A DNA stretch of 64,000 nt from assembly GCA_009841635.1 (NCBI GenBank), contig VXLJ01000042.1, positions 151,930-215,929 on the forward strand, in the 5' to 3' direction. Below the pieces are notes generated by a model that was not told where the DNA came from, searched no databases, and saw only the letters and a list, made by a program, of their open reading frames with translations. Each line of letters begins with the position of its first letter. Position 1 is the first letter of the stretch. The stretch comes from Gammaproteobacteria bacterium (lineage in GTDB: Bacteria > Pseudomonadota > Gammaproteobacteria > Pseudomonadales > Azotimanducaceae). A program made the translations under genes and the position numbers. Shown piece by piece: positions 62,123 through 64,000 of the stretch.

Positions 62123-64000
62123 TCAGGTCATCGTTAACGAACGTCGCGCATATTCACTAGCGGCAAATTCAATGCTCATGCCGCTCGCAACGAGAGCTTC
62201 TAGTGAGTAAATGGGTGTCTTTGCGAAAACACCCTTGATTAATTGCTGCAAGTGTTGGACTTTCACATCGCGGTTATTCGTGTGGATGCTCGCTAGTCGC
62301 TCGAGTACATCCATCGCCAGTCCGACGCTAAACACATTTTTGTCTTGTTCAATCACATGTTGCATGGCCAGTACAACATGGTTTAGCTCGTCACCGAATT
62401 TGTCCGCGCCGTGTGAAGCCAATATCACCATTGCCCACAGCGCGTTTTCTCGGACCACCGAACGCACGGGTTCATAACGAGCCTGCCCGTAGTCGAATCC
62501 TATGCCTTCGCATACATCGCAATCGTCATGTGGACGTACCATCTTGATACTACGCTGTTGGGCCCGATCCATACTCAGCCGATTCACCTCTTGTGTAAGG
62601 CTTTGAAGCAAAAGATCGGCACATTTAGACATCAAAGCTTGCGGGTTCGAACTGTATGCCACGATACGCCGTCCTAAACATCCTAGTGCATCAGCCGCAA
62701 CCGACCGTACGTACGTTGAGTCGTCGTTGAGTAAGCGTTCGCCTAGAGCTTTAACAACCTGAATGGTCATCGCGCCTGCGGAACCGAGGCCGAACGCTGC
62801 GGCTTTACGAACCCAGCGCGCAGGTGAATCAACGGCATCGAGCAACACCGGTGAAGCGTCCACGCCGACCGAAATAAGCCCGTACAAGGCGGCTCGTCGA
62901 ACATTCTCGCGATCATCATGCAAAGCCCTCGCTAATTCGCTGATAGCTTGGCGGCGCGCAGTATGTCTCGCGAGGCGATATGCTGCACCGATGCGAGCGG
63001 GTTCGTTTGAATCGCCTTTCAAGCGCAGTTGCAGTGCCAGGTCAGCAACGTTCTTAGTTTCGTCTGAGCTCGAAGCGCCTGCTACTTGCTGCTCGCCTTG
63101 ACGCATCCAGCGGAATTGGTAATCCCACACAGCAGTCGTGTCCGCATGGATGCTTTCGAGCGACTGTCGTGTGAGCACGTCTTCCTGAGAGCCTTGCCAT
63201 TTCGTCGGTAGAAACGTCTCTGAGCGCTTCGGTTCAGTCGTTCGAAAGAGCCAGAATCGCCACATAAAACGTGGATTCTCTTTCCAGGTGCGCCAGTCAT
63301 CACGGCGGTGGTTGCCTCGATGCAGTAGATTGTGAGAATACAACACAACGCTGCCCGCCGCGAGCGGTCCGACTTCAAATGGCTGGCAATGTGGCCAATC
63401 CAGATCGCTAACTGCTTTGCGCATCCTTTTGTCGTGCGCAGTTTCTTGGTTTACGATGTCCTCAAGTGAATACTCTGAGTTTTTACCACTAATTGGCACC
63501 CGTTCCATGCCATTGATCTGGTAGCCGAAATCTAAATGATCCGCACCAGCGAAGTTATCGTGGTTCTCCTCGTGATTGAACGTCCAATACTGCGAATATG
63601 GCACCGTCGCAGTTGGACCCATGTCGGCTTTTACGGCTTGCGGGTAGTACAGCATCTCTAACTGTACGGCTTGGTGATGCCGTTGCTTGCGCATGTTGTA
63701 AGGACCGTTATCGTCTTTGTGCCAGTGCTGGTCGTTCGAACCACTCATGAACGGTGTGTTGTGAGTGAATGGCACAATGGCATAGTTTTCACCAAGCAAC
63801 GTCTCACATGCCTCGCGCACGCCTGGCGCGTTCGTAATCTGCAGAATGTCCGGAATTACTTCAGCCGTGATTCGCTCTTTTGCACGGTAAGCCTCAACTT
63901 CTTGTCTGAATATCGATTCGTGCAATTTGGGCGGCACCCCCAACGTCTCAGGGCCTAGGAGAATCAAGCCACGCGAGGTGTATTCCTTGACGATGTTCTC
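62123..64000 (-). CDS. Phytanoyl-CoA dioxygenase (PhyH)-like protein with HEAT repeats, 5' end outside window
   Basis: About 625 residues are visible; the frame stays open to base 64000, so the true start is beyond the edge. The N-terminal half is a non-haem iron, 2-oxoglutarate-dependent PhyH-type domain: NDQHWHKDDNGP gives the His-x-Asp iron ligands, and VVLYSHNLLHRGNHRRDD the distal His and Arg. From about residue 300 to the end, short helical repeats (AISELARALHDDRENVRRAA, WVRKAAAFGLGSAG, YVRSVAADALGCLG) are HEAT repeats for protein contacts. The fusion is uncommon. It is the first visible gene of the sulfatase/SRPBCC/metY group. The substrate is unknown. Confidence 0.87.
   Translation of the reverse strand, partial: ENIVKEYTSRGLILLGPETLGVPPKLHESIFRQEVEAYRAKERITAEVIPDILQITNAPGVREACETLLGENYAIVPFTHNTPFMSGSNDQHWHKDDNGPYNMRKQRHHQAVQLEMLYYPQAVKADMGPTATVPYSQYWTFNHEENHDNFAGADHLDFGYQINGMERVPISGKNSEYSLEDIVNQETAHDKRMRKAVSDLDWPHCQPFEVGPLAAGSVVLYSHNLLHRGNHRRDDWRTWKENPRFMWRFWLFRTTEPKRSETFLPTKWQGSQEDVLTRQSLESIHADTTAVWDYQFRWMRQGEQQVAGASSSDETKNVADLALQLRLKGDSNEPARIGAAYRLARHTARRQAISELARALHDDRENVRRAALYGLISVGVDASPVLLDAVDSPARWVRKAAAFGLGSAGAMTIQVVKALGERLLNDDSTYVRSVAADALGCLGRRIVAYSSNPQALMSKCADLLLQSLTQEVNRLSMDRAQQRSIKMVRPHDDCDVCEGIGFDYGQARYEPVRSVVRENALWAMVILASHGADKFGDELNHVVLAMQHVIEQDKNVFSVGLAMDVLERLASIHTNNRDVKVQHLQQLIKGVFAKTPIYSLEALVASGMSIEFAASEYARRSLTMT

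Overview
The window looks like ordinary chromosome from a free-living, probably marine or aquatic, gammaproteobacterium of unclear genus. Three things point there: a proteobacterial hemC-hemD-hemX-hemY operon, rho and argH beside it, and several long TonB-dependent receptors, which need an outer membrane. GC content is near balanced by eye. No rRNA, tRNA, CRISPR array, transposase or phage gene was seen. Both edges cut through genes: a TonB-dependent receptor on the left and a PhyH/HEAT-repeat protein on the right. TTG and GTG starts appear unusually often.

Region 1 (1-14087) is accessory-like. It holds a truncated TonB-dependent receptor and three copies of a two-gene cassette. Each cassette pairs an exported TPR protein with an exported FG-GAP/VCBS plus ASPIC/UnbV (CRTAC1-type) protein. 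Between copies two and three lie three tandem paralogues of a small exported Sel1-repeat protein with a C-terminal polyglycine tail, then about 1 kb of AT-rich DNA without a gene.

Region 2 (14176-23796) is housekeeping: rho with a likely promoter and leader hairpin, the overlapping hemCDXY operon, divergent argH, and hemB of the cysteine-free type. A DUF6265-like protein and a D-arginine-dehydrogenase-like flavoenzyme follow.

Region 3 (23967-34617) holds a rifampin-phosphotransferase-like PEP-utilising enzyme and a minus-strand group of four genes. In transcription order these are a secreted fusion of an M14 carboxypeptidase with an argininosuccinate-lyase-like enzyme, a 998-residue TonB-dependent receptor, a ClpP paralogue and an alpha/beta hydrolase. 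The fusion is the most unusual object in the window: both enzyme halves keep their catalytic residues. A NudL-like Nudix hydrolase is divergent.

Region 4 (34614-50429) mixes maintenance genes (MFS exporter, MsrA, Sel1 lipoprotein, tRNA 2-selenouridine synthase MnmH, alanine racemase) with amino-acid and acyl-CoA catabolism: a fused indolepyruvate ferredoxin oxidoreductase with a divergent Lrp/AsnC regulator, a methylcrotonyl-CoA carboxylase beta subunit without its biotin partner, a thiolase-like protein lacking the nucleophilic cysteine, a class III aminotransferase and an SDR.

Region 5 (50494-64000) has an epoxide-hydrolase-like protein, an alkyl-DHAP-synthase-like flavoenzyme, small NTF2-like, VOC and PaaI proteins, a ZnuD-like receptor with two His/Asp/Glu-rich segments, an MDR oxidoreductase with a strong terminator, and a minus-strand group of PhyH-HEAT protein, sulfatase, SRPBCC protein and MetY that could serve organosulfur scavenging. 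All functions are inferred from sequence recognition alone; no database search was run.
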